NCBI GenBank assembly: GCA_964597305.1
Contig: CAZQWU010000017.1
Coordinates: 1 to 23,697, forward strand
Length of the DNA stretch: 23,697 nucleotides
Direction of reading: 5' to 3'
Source of the DNA: UBA7398 sp964597305
GTDB lineage: Bacteria > Actinomycetota > Actinomycetes > Nanopelagicales > Nanopelagicaceae
Part shown: in pieces, positions 14,434 to 23,495 of the stretch
Layout of the letters: each line of letters begins with the position of its first letter
Numbering within the stretch: position 1 is the first letter of the stretch
The notes under the pieces: model-generated
Told to the model about the DNA's origin: nothing
The model's database searches: none
The model's input: only the letters and a program-made list of their open reading frames with translations
Made by a program: the position numbers and the translations under genes

Positions 14434-15843
14434 ATGTTGGCATCGGACCAGACCCAGGTAGATCTACAAGAGCTATGGAATGGCGTCGTTGAACAAATCG
14501 CAAGTGATGCTCCGCAGCATCGAGCATTTCTTAATCTAACAAAACCACTGGGTTTGATTAAAGGTGACGGTGGATCAAATCTTTTGTTGTCAGCGCCAAA
14601 TGTTTTTGCAAAAGATGTTTTGGAAAGTCGTCTCCGTTCTGTTCTTAATGAGTCACTTTCTCAAAAAACTGGCGATCGAATAAATATCGCTGTCACTGTT
14701 GCGGAAACTCCTGAAGTTGTTGATGAACCTGTTTTTGATATTGATATTGATGCGAACGCTCCACGAATTGGAACTGGACGGCAAGAGAGCGCGCCAAAAT
14801 CAACTGAACAATCACAATTAAATCCGCGCTATATATTTGAAACGTTTGTTATTGGCGCGTCAAATCGATTTGCCCATGCAGCCGCGGTGGCGGTGGCGGA
14901 AGCGCCGGCTAAGGCTTATAACCCATTGTTTATTTATGGTGAATCAGGTTTAGGTAAAACCCACTTATTACACGCGATTGGTGCGTACGCAAAAGAACTT
15001 TATGGTGGACTGCGAGTTCGTTATGTTTCTTCAGAGGAATTTACCAACGATTTTATCAACTCTATTCGTGACGATAAGTCTTCGGTTTTCCAACGTCGTT
15101 ACCGAGATCTCGATGTTTTGTTGGTAGATGACATTCAATTTTTAGAAAATAAAGAGCGGACACAAGAAGAGTTCTTTCATACATTTAATACGTTGTATAA
15201 CGCAAACAAACAAATTGTTATCTCGTCTGATCGTCCACCTAAACAATTAACTACATTGGAAGATCGTCTCCGAAGTCGTTTTGAGTGGGGTTTAATTACT
15301 GATATCCAACCACCTGAACTTGAAACACGAATTGCAATTTTGCGTAAGAAGGCCGCGCAAGACAAACTCAATGCGCCAGATGATGTTCTTGAGTACATCG
15401 CGAGCAAAATTTCTACAAATATTCGAGAGTTGGAAGGCGCACTTATTCGTGTAACTGCCTTCGCTTCACTTAATCGACAAGGGGTCGATCTTGGACTTGC
15501 TGAAATTGTTTTAAAGGATTTAATCCCTGCAGAAGGAGGGCCAGAGATCACCGGGTCTGCGATCATGGCTCAGACAGCTGCTTATTTCAGCCTGAGTGTT
15601 GATGATTTATGTGGAACCTCTCGCTCCCGAGTCCTTGTCAATGCTCGTCAGATAGCGATGTACCTCTGTCGTGAGTTAACAGATCTATCGCTACCAAAAA
15701 TCGGCCAAGCGTTTGGTGGTCGCGACCACACCACAGTGATGCACGCTGATCGGAAAATTCGTCAATTAATGGCTGAACGGCGTTCGATTTTTAATCAAGT
15801 AACTGAATTAACTAACCGTATTAAGCAGGAATCCCGTGGTTAA
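14434..15843 (+). CDS. dnaA: Chromosomal replication initiator DnaA
   Basis: DnaA binds DnaA boxes, melts oriC and starts helicase loading. The 469-residue protein has all four domains: domain I (about 10-90), a short linker (about 91-128), the AAA+ domain with Walker A G169-E-S-G-L-G-K-T176 and Walker B V-D-D-I-Q-F at 231-236, arginine-rich L-R-S-R-F at 279-283, and domain IV (about 368-469) with the DNA-recognition signature G-R-D-H-T-T-V-M-H-A at 429-438. The linker is much shorter than in Streptomyces. GGAGG at 14424-14428 supports the ATG. DnaA boxes lie on both sides of the gene. Confidence 0.98.
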   Translation: MLASDQTQVDLQELWNGVVEQIASDAPQHRAFLNLTKPLGLIKGDGGSNLLLSAPNVFAKDVLESRLRSVLNESLSQKTGDRINIAVTVAETPEVVDEPVFDIDIDANAPRIGTGRQESAPKSTEQSQLNPRYIFETFVIGASNRFAHAAAVAVAEAPAKAYNPLFIYGESGLGKTHLLHAIGAYAKELYGGLRVRYVSSEEFTNDFINSIRDDKSSVFQRRYRDLDVLLVDDIQFLENKERTQEEFFHTFNTLYNANKQIVISSDRPPKQLTTLEDRLRSRFEWGLITDIQPPELETRIAILRKKAAQDKLNAPDDVLEYIASKISTNIRELEGALIRVTAFASLNRQGVDLGLAEIVLKDLIPAEGGPEITGSAIMAQTAAYFSLSVDDLCGTSRSRVLVNARQIAMYLCRELTDLSLPKIGQAFGGRDHTTVMHADRKIRQLMAERRSIFNQVTELTNRIKQESRG

Positions 15844-16121
15844 CAGTGTGGAAAAAATGTGGATAGGTGTGGGTGGTCTGGGGTTAGCCCAAGGTGGGAG
15901 TAAGAATATGTTCTTAAATAATAAAAGTTATACACAGAGTTTCAACAGAAAGAAGCGAGGTATCAACAAAGTAAGTGGATAGTAAAACTGCTTGACCTGC
16001 GGTTTTAATAGATAACCACAGATTAATCGGTTAGTTACTACGAATTACTTTAGATATAAAGGGTGGGTTGTGAGCGAACCTTTCGTTCACATTAAAGAGA
16101 CGATATGAAAAGGTTTGAGGT
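15844..16121. other. Predicted replication origin oriC (dnaA-dnaN spacer)
   Basis: This 278-base gene-free spacer contains DnaA-box-like sites TGTGGAAAA (15847-15855), TGTGGATAG (15858-15866) and TTATACACA (15928-15936). A G-rich stretch at about 15866-15899 is followed by an AT-rich segment at 15901-15935, which includes the inverted repeat AAGAA-TATG-TTCTT at 15902-15915 and could be the unwinding element. In Streptomyces and Mycobacterium oriC lies between these same genes. Boxes here are fewer and weaker than in Streptomyces, so the upstream spacer may contribute. Confidence 0.8.
16070..16090 (+). other. Strong hairpin in the dnaN leader
   Basis: GTGAGCGAA (16070-16078) and TTCGTTCAC (16082-16090) pair over nine positions with one G-U and a three-base loop, 31 bases before dnaN. 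No T-run follows, so it is not a typical terminator. It could be an operator, a transcript-stability element or part of the origin. Confidence 0.6.
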
Positions 16122-17249
16122 ATGAAGTTCACAGTTGATACACCAACGCTTGTTGATAGCGTTAATTGGGTTTCACGAAGTTTGTCGACACGTCCGATAA
16201 TGACAGCTTTACTTGGAATAGTGATTGACGTAGATAGTGACATAACACTTTCTGCATCTGATCTTGAAACGTCAGCCAAAGCAACTTTTAAAGCAGAAGT
16301 GGGAGCTAAAGGAAAAGTATTAGTTCCAGGACGTTTGTTAGCAGAAATTTCACGTTCACTGCCAAATAAACCTGTGACATTTACCCTTGATAACAACCGA
16401 GTACTAGTAACTGCTGCAACATCAAAATTTACTCTTCCCACACTTCCCATTAATGAATATCCAAACTTGCCTTCCATGCCAGAAACCACCGGCGCTATTT
16501 CAAGTGATATTTTTGCTACAGCAGTGAACCAAGTAGCTATTGCGGCAGGTAAAGACGACTCACTTCCGACACTTACTGGAATTCACATCGATATCAATAA
16601 CGAAACCATCACACTAGCTGCAACAGATAGATATCGATTAGCAGTGCGGGAAATCCCTTGGCAACCTAACAACCCAGAAATAATTACCTCCGCGTTACTG
16701 AGAGCTCGTACGTTGGCAGATGCGGCGAAAACTGTTGCTGGCACAAAAGATGTAACGCTGGCAATAGCACCAACCACATCACATGATCGACTCGTTGGTT
16801 TTGCAGCACAATCAAAAACAATGACATCAAGAATGTTAGATGGAACATTTCCACCCTACCGCCACCTCCTACCTTCAGAGAGCATTGCAAACGCAACTAT
16901 CGAAGTAAGTTCATTCCTCGATTCAGTAAGACGTGTTGCTTTAGTGACTGATAAAACAGTCCCACTTCGCCTTCGATTTAGTGGAACAACACTCCAATTA
17001 GAAGCAGGCGCTGGGGAAGAAGCCCAAGCAAATGAAGAACTCACCATAGATTATGTCGGCGATCCAATCGAAATCGCATTTAACCCAACATTTCTTCTCG
17101 ACGGCCTTCATGCAGTTAACACTCCTTATGTCAATATTGCATTTACTGGATCTAACAAACCTGCGGTGCTGTCAGGTAAAACAGAGCGAGACGGCGCAAT
17201 TAGCGACAACTACCGCTACCTACTTATGCCAATGCGGTACGCCTCCTAA
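16122..17249 (+). CDS. dnaN: DNA polymerase III beta sliding clamp
   Basis: This is the 375-residue ring-forming clamp that tethers the replicative polymerase and other DNA enzymes to DNA. It has the three-fold repeat layout of beta clamps: domain I about 1-118, domain II about 125-245, domain III about 250-375. Recognisable blocks are V-L-V-P-G-R-L-L-A-E-I near 66-76, A-T-D-R-Y-R-L-A near 167-174, and the terminal Y-L-L-M-P-M-R that forms part of the partner-binding pocket. ATG 16122 has AAAAGG nearby at 16108-16113. A six-codon frame beginning at 16105 ends in an ATGA overlap with this start. The recF gene follows after 5 bases. Confidence 0.98.
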   Translation: MKFTVDTPTLVDSVNWVSRSLSTRPIMTALLGIVIDVDSDITLSASDLETSAKATFKAEVGAKGKVLVPGRLLAEISRSLPNKPVTFTLDNNRVLVTAATSKFTLPTLPINEYPNLPSMPETTGAISSDIFATAVNQVAIAAGKDDSLPTLTGIHIDINNETITLAATDRYRLAVREIPWQPNNPEIITSALLRARTLADAAKTVAGTKDVTLAIAPTTSHDRLVGFAAQSKTMTSRMLDGTFPPYRHLLPSESIANATIEVSSFLDSVRRVALVTDKTVPLRLRFSGTTLQLEAGAGEEAQANEELTIDYVGDPIEIAFNPTFLLDGLHAVNTPYVNIAFTGSNKPAVLSGKTERDGAISDNYRYLLMPMRYAS

Positions 17250-17254
17250 CTCTT

Positions 17255-18346
17255 GTGCGCGTTACTCACCTCTCGTTAAAAGATTTTCGTTCTTATTCTG
17301 AGTTGGAGTTAGAACTTCAACCTAAACAAACTATTTTTATTGGAGATAACGGCGAAGGTAAAACAAATATTATTGAAGCTATCTCTTATCTCTCTTTATT
17401 ATCTTCACATCGAGTCGCTAACGACGCACCACTTGTTAAATTAGGTTCCGAACGTGCCTACATTCGAGCAAAAATATTTAATCAAGACCGTTCTCAACTA
17501 ATAGAGTTAGAGATCAATGCGTCAAAAGCTAATCGTGCGAAAGTTAATAACAATCCTGTACGAAGCCAACGTGAAATTTTAGGAATATGTCTTTCAATAA
17601 CGTTTTCACCAGAAGATCTTGATTTAGTTCGAGGTGACCCAAGTGAACGCCGACAGTTTCTTGATCATCTCATTATTCAAAAAAACCCGCGGTTAGCTGG
17701 CATTATTAATGATTACGAACGCGCACTAAAACAACGAAATGCGCTCTTAAAAAGCCGAGCCTCTTTCGCCGCGCTAGAGCCATGGGATAACCACATCCTC
17801 ACTTTTGGCGCAGAAGTAATCGCCGCTCGCATCTCAATCATTAAGGATTTGTTACCACACTTCAGTGCGTCGTATAAAAATTTAGCTGAAAAAAAACCAG
17901 CAAACATTGACTATAAATCAAGTGTTGAAGGTTTAAATACTGATCGAGAGAACAACAAAAAACTTCTTGCTGGCAAACTACTTGATGTAAAAGATCAAGA
18001 ACGAGAACGTGGTGTAACACTGGTTGGGCCACATCGAGATGACCTTCAACTTAACCTTGGTGACCATCCTGTTAAAGGATACGCAAGTCATGGAGAATCC
18101 TGGTCAATCGCACTCGCATTAAGACTTGCATCGTTTCAATTACTTCGTTCAAATGGTACCGAACCTATTCTCATACTTGATGATGTTTTCTCTGAGTTAG
18201 ACCAAGCGCGACGTGAAAAACTAGTTCAACTAGCCGATGAGGCGGAGCAGACTTTGATAACAGTTGCAGTTGAGAGTGATTTACCAGAATCAATTATTGG
18301 TGAAAGGTTCCGCGTGCGAAATGGAGTGGTTACTCGTGAACGCTAA
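17255..18346 (+). CDS. recF: DNA replication and repair protein RecF
   Basis: This 363-residue SMC-like ATPase helps load RecA at gaps via RecOR. Walker A is G30-D-N-G-E-G-K-T37-N. The signature region is S-H-G-E-S-W-S near 278-284, followed by A-L-R-L-A-S. Walker B is L-I-L-D-D-V-F-S-E-L-D near 305-315. The start is GTG at 17255, matching the usual N-terminus (R-V-T-H-L-S-L-K-D-F-R-S-Y) and lying 5 bases after dnaN, so reinitiation is likely. No gnd gene separates dnaN and recF, unlike in Streptomyces. Its 3' end overlaps dciA. Confidence 0.97.
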   Translation: MRVTHLSLKDFRSYSELELELQPKQTIFIGDNGEGKTNIIEAISYLSLLSSHRVANDAPLVKLGSERAYIRAKIFNQDRSQLIELEINASKANRAKVNNNPVRSQREILGICLSITFSPEDLDLVRGDPSERRQFLDHLIIQKNPRLAGIINDYERALKQRNALLKSRASFAALEPWDNHILTFGAEVIAARISIIKDLLPHFSASYKNLAEKKPANIDYKSSVEGLNTDRENNKKLLAGKLLDVKDQERERGVTLVGPHRDDLQLNLGDHPVKGYASHGESWSIALALRLASFQLLRSNGTEPILILDDVFSELDQARREKLVQLADEAEQTLITVAVESDLPESIIGERFRVRNGVVTRER

Positions 18347-18800
18347 ACCTAGCCGCGATATAGCGCGTGAGTTATTTCGTTCTTTCAAAACTTCTACTAA
18401 AAGAAGTCGACGAGTGATAAAAACTGATGAACGCACACAATTATCAGACCCACAACCACTTCAAGCAGTTCTCGATGAAATAATTACAACACGTGATTGG
18501 AAGCAAGGAATTGCTGAAGGGAATCTTTTTAGCGACTGGGAAAAAGTTGTAGGCGCTGATATTGCCCAACATGCAACACCACTGACATTGCTTGAAGGAA
18601 AATTAACAATCCAAACTTCCTCAACTGCATGGGCGACCCAACTTCGCTTAATAGAAAAAGATTTACTCAACACAATCCGTGACAGCGCTCCAGGAGCTCT
18701 CGTTGACGAACTCGTCATCATCGGACCACATGCACCATCGTGGAAACGTGGACTTCGAACGATCCGCGGATCTCAAGGGCCAAGAGATACTTATGGCTAG
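18336..18800 (+). CDS. dciA: DciA (DUF721) replicative helicase loader/operator
   Basis: This is a DUF721-family protein of 154 residues from GTG 18336, which has GGAG at 18323-18326. An in-frame ATG at 18321 would give five more residues. The hallmark block is at about residues 60-125: L-F-S-D-W-E-K-V-V-G, D-I-A-Q-H-A-T-P-L, then S-S-T-A-W-A-T-Q-L-R. DciA interacts with DnaB helicase and is required for replication initiation in bacteria lacking DnaC/DnaI, including Mycobacterium (Rv0004). The N-terminal 40 residues are basic and probably flexible. It overlaps the end of recF by 11 bases and is followed by a 172-base spacer before gyrB. Confidence 0.93.
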   Translation: MNAKPSRDIARELFRSFKTSTKRSRRVIKTDERTQLSDPQPLQAVLDEIITTRDWKQGIAEGNLFSDWEKVVGADIAQHATPLTLLEGKLTIQTSSTAWATQLRLIEKDLLNTIRDSAPGALVDELVIIGPHAPSWKRGLRTIRGSQGPRDTYG

Positions 18801-18886
18801 CTCTCCGCGTAGGGAACCTCACCTTTGAGATTTACGCTCGCCTAAACCACCACCAAAGCCTTTTTTCGGCTATCACATATTAAGAA

Positions 18887-18906
18887 ACCCACTAGGATTT
18901 GTGGGT
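18887..18906 (+). other. Hairpin in the dciA-gyrB spacer
   Basis: ACCCAC (18887-18892) and GTGGGT (18901-18906) form a six-base-pair stem with an eight-base loop, 66 bases before the gyrB start. A smaller stem, AGCC/GGCT around a run of T, lies just upstream at about 18857-18871. Neither looks like a complete intrinsic terminator. The 172-base spacer probably contains the gyrB promoter, which I could not place confidently. Confidence 0.4.
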
Positions 18907-18972
18907 GCGACCCCGTTAAACGCGCGAGGTTTCGATTTAACTAGTTTTCACCCGAGAAAGAGGCACTTCACA

Positions 18973-20952
18973 GTGGCGGCTAAAACCAGTTCTACCAAGA
19001 GTAGTGCGCGCTACGACGCCTCTGCGATTACAGTCTTGGAAGGGCTTGAGGCCGTTCGCAAACGCCCCGGTATGTACATCGGTTCAACCGGAGAGCGGGG
19101 CTTACATCATTTAGTTTATGAAGTGGTCGATAACTCTGTCGACGAAGCTCTTGCAGGTTATTGCGACACCATCGAAGTAACGCTCCTTAATAACGGCGGA
19201 GTTAAAGTCGTTGACAATGGTCGTGGAATTCCAGTGGGAATACACCCGGTCGAAAAAAAATCGGCGTTAGAAGTTGTTCTCACTGTTTTACACGCCGGTG
19301 GAAAATTTGGTGATGGTGGATATTCAGTTTCTGGCGGTCTTCACGGAGTAGGAATTTCTGTTGTTAATGCGTTGAGCGAAATGGTTCACGTTGTTGTGCA
19401 AACAGATGGCTATTTCTGGGAACAAAGTTACAAACTTGGAGTTCCCGATGCTCCAGTCAAAAAAGGAAAAGAAACCCAAGCAACAGGGACATCGGTGACA
19501 TTTTGGCCCTCACGAGAAATTTTTGAAACAACAGATTTCTCATTTGAAGTACTTTCTACGCGATTCCGCGAGATGGCATTTCTTAACAAAGGTTTAACGA
19601 TTACATTAAAAGACGAACGCGTTGGCCATGTGGACGACAAAGGTGAGCAACTCCAAGTTTCATATAACTATCCAGGCGGGATTTCGGATTTCGTCAAACA
19701 TCTCAACCTCACTAAAGGCGAGACTCATAAATCAATTATTGATTTCGAAGCTGAAGACACCAAACATAAAATGTCGGTGGAAATTGCCATGCAATGGAAT
19801 ACCGGTTTTTCTGAATCTGTATACACATTCGCCAACACAATTAATACTCAAGAAGGCGGTACTCACGAAGAAGGTTTCCGAACCGCGCTCACGTCTCTTG
19901 TGAATAAATTTGGTGAAGAGTGGGGTTTTATCCGTAAAAAAGAAGATCGTCTCACTGGTGATGATGTGCGCGAAGGACTTACTGCAATCGTCTCTGTGAA
20001 AATTGGTGAACCGCAGTTTGAAGGGCAAACAAAAACAAAACTAGGAAATACCGAAGCAAAATCCTTTGTGCAGAAAACCGTCAATGATGAATTAGGAACA
20101 TGGTTCGAAAGAAATCCTTCCGAAGGAAAGGAAATCGTTCGAAAATGTATTGATGCGGCCGCAGCGCGATTAGCTGCCCGAAAGGCTCGCGATTTATCGC
20201 GCAGTCGAAAAGGTTTGCTTGAAGGCCGCGGCATGCCAGGAAAGTTAGCTGATTGCCAATGGACTGATCCAGAAAAATGCGAGTTGTACATTGTGGAAGG
20301 TGACTCTGCAGGTGGATCAACTAAGGGTGGACGCAATTCGCAATTTCAAGCTGTCCTACCAATCCGCGGAAAAATTCTTAATGTTGAAAAAGCGCGTATT
20401 GATCGCGTACTTCAAAATAATGAAGTGCAAGCGCTTATCACGGCGCTTGGCACGGGAATTCATGATGATTTTGATATCGCAAAACTTCGTTACCACAAAG
20501 TTATTTTGATGGCGGATGCTGATGTTGATGGACAACATATCCGCACGCTCTTGCTAACCCTTCTTTTCAGATTTATGCGCCCTTTAATTGAGCAAGGTTA
20601 TGTTTACCTCGCACAACCACCTCTTTATAAAATTAAATGGGGAGGAAAGGAACCAGTTCAATATGCGTTCTCTGATAAAGAACGTGACGGATTTATAAAA
20701 ATTGGAACTGAAGCAGGAAAAAGACTCCCGAAAGAAGACGGAATTCAACGCTTTAAAGGCCTCGGTGAAATGCCCGCGAAAGAGTTGTGGGATACAACGA
20801 TGGATCCTGCGCATCGTGTTCTTATCCGCGTAACGCTCGATGATGCGGCCGCAGCAGACGATCTGTTTTCTGTTCTCATGGGTGAAGATGTTGAACAACG
20901 TAGATCTTTTATTCAACGAAATGCAAAAGACGTTAGGTTCTTGGATATTTAA
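18973..20952 (+). CDS. gyrB: DNA gyrase subunit B
   Basis: This is the ATPase subunit of gyrase, which introduces negative supercoils with GyrA. The protein is 659 residues from GTG 18973, supported by AAAGAGG at 18957-18963. The frame stays open 24 codons upstream to a GTG at 18901, but that extension crosses the leader hairpin and has no ribosome-binding site. The ATP-binding domain shows E-V-V-D-N-S-V-D-E-A (50-59), D-N-G-R-G-I-P (81-87) and G-L-H-G-V-G (122-127). The TOPRIM domain has E-G-D-S-A-G-G near 441 and D-A-D-V-D-G near 514, and the end has Q-R-F-K-G-L-G-E-M. The stop overlaps the gyrA ATG by one base (TAATG). Confidence 0.97.
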   Translation: MAAKTSSTKSSARYDASAITVLEGLEAVRKRPGMYIGSTGERGLHHLVYEVVDNSVDEALAGYCDTIEVTLLNNGGVKVVDNGRGIPVGIHPVEKKSALEVVLTVLHAGGKFGDGGYSVSGGLHGVGISVVNALSEMVHVVVQTDGYFWEQSYKLGVPDAPVKKGKETQATGTSVTFWPSREIFETTDFSFEVLSTRFREMAFLNKGLTITLKDERVGHVDDKGEQLQVSYNYPGGISDFVKHLNLTKGETHKSIIDFEAEDTKHKMSVEIAMQWNTGFSESVYTFANTINTQEGGTHEEGFRTALTSLVNKFGEEWGFIRKKEDRLTGDDVREGLTAIVSVKIGEPQFEGQTKTKLGNTEAKSFVQKTVNDELGTWFERNPSEGKEIVRKCIDAAAARLAARKARDLSRSRKGLLEGRGMPGKLADCQWTDPEKCELYIVEGDSAGGSTKGGRNSQFQAVLPIRGKILNVEKARIDRVLQNNEVQALITALGTGIHDDFDIAKLRYHKVILMADADVDGQHIRTLLLTLLFRFMRPLIEQGYVYLAQPPLYKIKWGGKEPVQYAFSDKERDGFIKIGTEAGKRLPKEDGIQRFKGLGEMPAKELWDTTMDPAHRVLIRVTLDDAAAADDLFSVLMGEDVEQRRSFIQRNAKDVRFLDI

Positions 20953-23411
20953 TGGACAATTCACAAGTAGATCGTGTTGAAGCCGTCGACTTACAAGTCG
21001 AAATGGCTCGCTCATATCTCGATTACGCAATGTCGGTCATTGTCGGCCGAGCATTGCCAGATATTCGAGATGGTTTGAAACCTGTTCATCGACGGGTTTT
21101 ATATGCGATGTATGACGCTGGGTATCGACCAGATAAGGGTTACTACAAATCTTCGCGCATCGTTGGTGATGTCATGGGTAACTATCACCCCCACGGTGAT
21201 GGCGCTATTTATGACACATTGGTTCGCCTAGCCCAACATTGGTCTCTTCGATATCCACTCGTTGATGGAAATGGAAACTTCGGCTCACCCGGTAATGATC
21301 CAGCAGCAGCTATGCGTTACACCGAAGCTCGTCTGGCACCACTTGCTATGGAAATCATGCGAGACATTGACGAGGACACTGTTGACTTCATTCCCAACTA
21401 CGACGGACGTTCACAAGAGCCCGTTGTTCTACCAAGTCGTTTCCCTAATTTACTTGTCAATGGTTCTGCTGGAATCGCTGTTGGAATGGCAACAAACATC
21501 CCACCACACAACTTAAAAGAAATATGTAGCGCGGTTCAATGGGCGCTCGAAAACCCAGAAGCAAAACCTGAAGAGGCACTTGAAGTAATGCTCGGGCTCG
21601 TAAAAGGCCCTGATTTCCCTACTCGTGGATTAATAGTTGGCAGAAAAGGAATCGAAGAGGCGTACCGAACCGGCCGTGGTTCAATAACCATGCGGGCAGT
21701 TATTGAAATCGAAGAAATTAACAAACGAACATGTCTTGTTGTTACCGAACTTCCTTATCAAGTTAACCCTGATAACTTGGCATTGAAAATCGCAGAGCTT
21801 GTTAAAGATGGAAAAATTAAAGGTATTGCGGATGTTCGCGATGAAGGAAACGAACGATTGGGTCAACGACTCGTTATCGTGTTAAGAAACGATGCAGTGG
21901 CTAAAGTTGTAATCAATAATCTATATAAGCACACACAATTACAAGATTCTTTTGGCGCAAATATGTTGGCCTTGGTCGACGGAGTACCCCGAACTCTCCG
22001 CCTTGATGAATTTGTACGCTATTACATCGACCATCAAATTGAGGTCATCGTTCGACGGACAAAGTATCGACTCTCGGAGAAAGAAAAACGAGCTCACATT
22101 CTCAGTGGATATCTCAAAGCCTTGGATGCTCTTGATGCAGTGATTGCTTTAATTCGAAAATCAGCTGACTCTGACGAGGCGCGTGCCGGACTTATGAAAC
22201 TCCTTGGCGTTGACGAGATTCAGGCGAATGCAATCTTGGATATGCAATTGCGACGACTTGCTGCGCTGGAGCGACAGAAAATCATTGATGAACATGACAC
22301 ATTAATGGCTGAGATAAAGGAATTAACAACAATACTTAAAAGCCCAGCTAAACAACGAGAAATAATTAAATCTGAACTTCACGATCTTGTTGAAAAGTAT
22401 GGTGATGATCGTCGCACACAAATTGTTGCTGGTGATACCGATATGTCGGTAGAAGATCTCATTCCTGATCAAGATGTCGTTGTCACTATTACACGTGGCG
22501 GCTACTCAAAGCGGACCAAAGCGGATCTTTATCGCGCACAAAAACGTGGTGGAAAAGGCGTGAAAGGCGCAGCACTCAAACAAGATGACATTGTTGAGCA
22601 TTTCTTTACCGCATCAACTCATGACTGGTTGTTATTTCTCACCAATCAAGGACGCGTTTATCGCGCAAAAGTTCATGAACTACCTGATGCAGGACGAGAT
22701 GCACGAGGTCAACACGTCGCAAATTTACTTGCGTTTAAACCTGATGAAACAATCGCATCAGTAATTGCGATAAAAGATTATGAATCTCTTCCCTACCTTG
22801 TTATTGCTACACGCGGTGGCATCGTTAAAAAATCGGCACTTACCGAATACGACTCGAATCGAACGGGTGGACTCATTGCAATATCACTCAAAGATGGCGA
22901 CGAAGTAGTTTCTGCATCAGCAATTACCAATAAAGATGAGCTTCTTCTTATTTCCAAACAAGGAATGTCGTTGCGCTTTACCGCCGACGATGAATCACTT
23001 CGCCCAATGGGACGTTCTGCAACAGGTGTAATCGGTATGAAGTTCCGTAAAGGTGATGAACTTCTGACAATGTCTGCCGTATCGAAATCTGATGATGCAA
23101 AGAAATTTGTTATTACTGCTACAGACGGCGGTTTTGGAAAAAGAACTTCACTCAACGAGTATCGATCTCAAGGACGCGGTGGAATTGGAGTAAAGGCGGC
23201 GAAGATTGATGAGAATTCTCGCGGTGTACTTGTCGGTGCGATTGTTGTTAACGAGAGCGATGAAATTCTTGCCATCACATCAGGTGGAAGCGTTATTAGA
23301 ACCGATGTAAAAGAAGTTCGTGAAACAGGTCGCGACACCATGGGGGTCCGATTAGTAAACCTCGACAATGGGATATCCGTTGTCTCGCTTACCAAGGTGA
23401 GCGACGAATAA
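20952..23411 (+). CDS. gyrA: DNA gyrase subunit A
   Basis: This is the 819-residue cleavage and rejoining subunit of gyrase. The catalytic tyrosine is Y123 in A-A-M-R-Y-T-E-A-R. The GyrA box Q530-K-R-G-G-K-G536 marks the wrapping domain, so this is GyrA rather than ParC; several later blade repeats of the form R-x-x-G-x-x-G-I/V are visible. In the quinolone-resistance region the sequence H-P-H-G-D-G-A-I-Y-D puts glycine (G84) where E. coli has S83 and M. tuberculosis A90; the aspartate D88 is kept. It is translated from an ATG overlapping the gyrB stop. The next gene is tRNA-Ile, 84 bases on. Confidence 0.98.
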   Translation: MDNSQVDRVEAVDLQVEMARSYLDYAMSVIVGRALPDIRDGLKPVHRRVLYAMYDAGYRPDKGYYKSSRIVGDVMGNYHPHGDGAIYDTLVRLAQHWSLRYPLVDGNGNFGSPGNDPAAAMRYTEARLAPLAMEIMRDIDEDTVDFIPNYDGRSQEPVVLPSRFPNLLVNGSAGIAVGMATNIPPHNLKEICSAVQWALENPEAKPEEALEVMLGLVKGPDFPTRGLIVGRKGIEEAYRTGRGSITMRAVIEIEEINKRTCLVVTELPYQVNPDNLALKIAELVKDGKIKGIADVRDEGNERLGQRLVIVLRNDAVAKVVINNLYKHTQLQDSFGANMLALVDGVPRTLRLDEFVRYYIDHQIEVIVRRTKYRLSEKEKRAHILSGYLKALDALDAVIALIRKSADSDEARAGLMKLLGVDEIQANAILDMQLRRLAALERQKIIDEHDTLMAEIKELTTILKSPAKQREIIKSELHDLVEKYGDDRRTQIVAGDTDMSVEDLIPDQDVVVTITRGGYSKRTKADLYRAQKRGGKGVKGAALKQDDIVEHFFTASTHDWLLFLTNQGRVYRAKVHELPDAGRDARGQHVANLLAFKPDETIASVIAIKDYESLPYLVIATRGGIVKKSALTEYDSNRTGGLIAISLKDGDEVVSASAITNKDELLLISKQGMSLRFTADDESLRPMGRSATGVIGMKFRKGDELLTMSAVSKSDDAKKFVITATDGGFGKRTSLNEYRSQGRGGIGVKAAKIDENSRGVLVGAIVVNESDEILAITSGGSVIRTDVKEVRETGRDTMGVRLVNLDNGISVVSLTKVSDE

Positions 23412-23495
23412 CTTTTGGTCATGGCGGGGAGTTCGGGTAGCCTTGCGCCTCGCTCTACTAGGTCCCAATAGATCTTTTATAGGGGCCACAAGGAA

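Noticed and set aside
15992..16014. dnaN promoter with TTGACC as -35
   Set aside because: No acceptable -10 hexamer occurs at 16-19 bases; nearby AT-rich hexamers give wrong spacing.
18855..18906. Intrinsic terminator after dciA
   Set aside because: The stems are short, and the T-run is in the loop of one stem rather than after a stem.
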